DNA from: Cyanobacteria bacterium HKST-UBA02
GTDB taxonomy: Bacteria > Cyanobacteriota > Vampirovibrionia > Obscuribacterales > Obscuribacteraceae
Length of the DNA: 6,203 nt
Direction of reading: 5' to 3'
Assembly: GCA_020431945.1 (NCBI GenBank)
Contig: JAGQHH010000734.1
Coordinates: 1-6,203, forward strand
The notes under the pieces were generated by a model. It was not told the DNA's origin. It searched no databases and saw only the letters and a program-made list of their open reading frames with translations. Positions 5,196-6,203 of this stretch are shown piece after piece. The first letter of the stretch is position 1. Each line of letters starts with the position of its first letter. The translations under genes were made by a program, and so were the position numbers.

Positions 5196-6203
5196 ATGAT
5201 TGAGCGCTCCAAATTAGCAATTATCCTTGAAGCTCTCGACAGGCAGGCGGCTGTGGCGATTATCGGCCCTCGTCAGGTCGGCAAGACTACACTGGCCCTG
5301 CAGATTGCAGACTCGAGGGATTCCATATACCTGGATCTAGAGCGAAGAGCGGATCGCAACAAGCTTTCTGAGCCGGAGTTGTTTCTTGAGAACTACGAGG
5401 ACAGGCTCGTGATTCTCGATGAAATACACAGAGTGCCCGAGCTGTTTCAAGAGCTTCGAGGCATTATCGATCGGGGGCGAAGAAAGGGTATCAGGACCGG
5501 GCGATTTCTGATTCTAGGCTCAGCCTCAATCGATCTTTTGAGGCAGTCGGGGGAGAGTCTTGCCGGCAGGATCGAATATGTCAATCTGGAGCCTCTAAAC
5601 GCTCTGGAGATAGGTGGCAAGGATAGAGACATCCAGAGGCTGTGGGTCAGGGGCGGCTTCCCTGATAGTTTTCTCGCCAGGAACGACAGAGACAGCTTCA
5701 GCTTACGGCAGAATTTCGTTCGTACTTATCTGGAGCGGGAGGTTCCTCTTTTCGGCCCTAGAATTGCCTCGGAAACGCTGGAGAGGCTCTGGACAATGCT
5801 GGCGCACAGCCAGGGGGGTCTTTTGAATGCCTCTCGGCTTGCCAGCAGTCTTTCGGTGAGCGCCCCGACGGTCACGAGTTACATCGATCTGCTGGTGGAT
5901 TTGCTAATGGTCAGACGGCTGCAACCTTTCCATAGCAATATTGGTAAGCGACTGGTCAAATCGCCCAAAGTCTATATTCGCGATTCCGGCCTCGTGCATG
6001 CCTTGCTTGGAATCCCCGACTATAACGAACTGTCTGGTCATCCAGTTCTTGGATATAGCTGGGAAGGCTTTGTGATCGAGAATATTGTTTCGGTTATGCC
6101 GGAGGGCACCAGAGTCAGTTTCTACGGAACCTCGGCCGGTGCTGAAATCGATCTGGTATTGGAGATTCAGAAGCGCAAGAGGCCTTGGGCAATGGAAATC
6201 AAA
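5196..6203 (+). CDS. AAA ATPase with C-terminal DUF4143, cut at right edge
   Basis: The frame is open to the window end; 336 residues are visible of a family usually near 380-400, so roughly the last 50 are missing. The N-terminal AAA_14-type domain has Walker A GPRQVGKTT (24-32, Lys30), Walker B LVILDE (71-76) followed by IHRVP, and a sensor-like LILGSAS (105-111). A winged-helix-like segment lies at about 205-245 (SRLASSLSVSAPTVTSYIDL). The DUF4143 part has VYIRDSGLVHALLG (259-272), SWEGFVIENI (288-297) and GAEIDLVLEI...MEIK, whose Asp319 and Glu334-x-Lys336 resemble a PD-(D/E)XK nuclease core. Such proteins are numerous in archaea and anaerobic bacteria; their role is poorly known, and a mobile or toxin-like nature has been suggested. 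The ATG at 5196 gives the standard N-terminus. An ATG at 5188 stops after three codons. It lies 9 bp downstream of the hydrolase stop, with only AAGG close upstream. Confidence 0.92.
   Translation, partial: MIERSKLAIILEALDRQAAVAIIGPRQVGKTTLALQIADSRDSIYLDLERRADRNKLSEPELFLENYEDRLVILDEIHRVPELFQELRGIIDRGRRKGIRTGRFLILGSASIDLLRQSGESLAGRIEYVNLEPLNALEIGGKDRDIQRLWVRGGFPDSFLARNDRDSFSLRQNFVRTYLEREVPLFGPRIASETLERLWTMLAHSQGGLLNASRLASSLSVSAPTVTSYIDLLVDLLMVRRLQPFHSNIGKRLVKSPKVYIRDSGLVHALLGIPDYNELSGHPVLGYSWEGFVIENIVSVMPEGTRVSFYGTSAGAEIDLVLEIQKRKRPWAMEIK

Noticed and set aside
5620..6000. Possible pseudogene status of the ATPase
   Set aside because: The frame is open without stop or shift from 5196 to the end, and all visible motifs are intact; the missing end is due to the window limit.
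4230..6203. Hydrolase plus DUF4143 ATPase as a new two-gene defence or toxin system
   Set aside because: They are close (9 bp apart) and could be co-transcribed, but the hydrolase looks like an ordinary Bem46-type enzyme with a membrane anchor, there is no recognition or nuclease partner, and the ATPase is cut by the edge.
1..6203. tRNA or rRNA genes, CRISPR array, insertion sequence ends
   Set aside because: I found no cloverleaf-like segment, no regularly spaced direct repeats and no transposase reading frame in the window.

Overview
The window (about 55% G+C by eye) holds eight protein-coding genes, two of them cut by the window edges, and no RNA gene, insertion sequence or CRISPR array that I can see. 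Clues to the host point weakly to an archaeon, perhaps a methanogen of the Methanothrix/Methanosarcina kind. Arginine AGG/AGA and isoleucine ATA codons are common despite the moderate G+C. Some genes have strong Shine-Dalgarno sequences, while others have none and follow short AT-rich TATA-like elements, in one case next to a TTG start. DUF4143 ATPases and TPR proteins are frequent in such genomes. An anaerobic bacterium remains quite possible. The organism call is an inference with roughly even odds.

Layout: (1) Positions 1-955, minus strand: two tandem tetratricopeptide-repeat (TPR) genes, 190 aa followed by one truncated at the window start, in one operon. (2) 956-1069: a divergent intergenic region with an AT-rich TATA-like element and a spaced inverted repeat. 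(3) 1070-1963, plus strand: a ten-helix DMT/EamA-family transporter. (4) 1977-3816, minus strand: a two-gene operon of a membrane fatty-acid-desaturase-type di-iron protein and a two-domain rhodanese/thiosulfate (or mercaptopyruvate) sulfurtransferase, whose reading frames overlap by 29 bp. The rhodanese converges on the EamA gene with only 13 bp between stops. (5) 3903-4103, minus strand: a 66-aa single-helix membrane protein with an excellent ribosome binding site. (6) 4104-4229: a second divergent region, centred on a perfect 14-bp AT-rich palindrome. (7) 4230-5186, plus strand: a membrane-anchored alpha/beta hydrolase of the Bem46/ABHD12-13 type. (8) 5196-6203, plus strand: an AAA ATPase with a C-terminal DUF4143/PD-(D/E)XK-like domain, cut at the right edge. 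It starts 9 bp after the hydrolase stop, behind a potential hairpin.

The best-supported functional unit is the overlapping desaturase-rhodanese pair: a predicted O2-dependent membrane di-iron enzyme translationally linked to a sulfur-transfer enzyme. If the host is an anaerobic archaeon, which makes isoprenoid ether lipids, the substrate of this 'desaturase' is an open question. The TPR proteins, transporter, hydrolase and ATPase look like accessory genes with no clear shared pathway. I see no convincing new defence system or other large undescribed system; the oddities are local.
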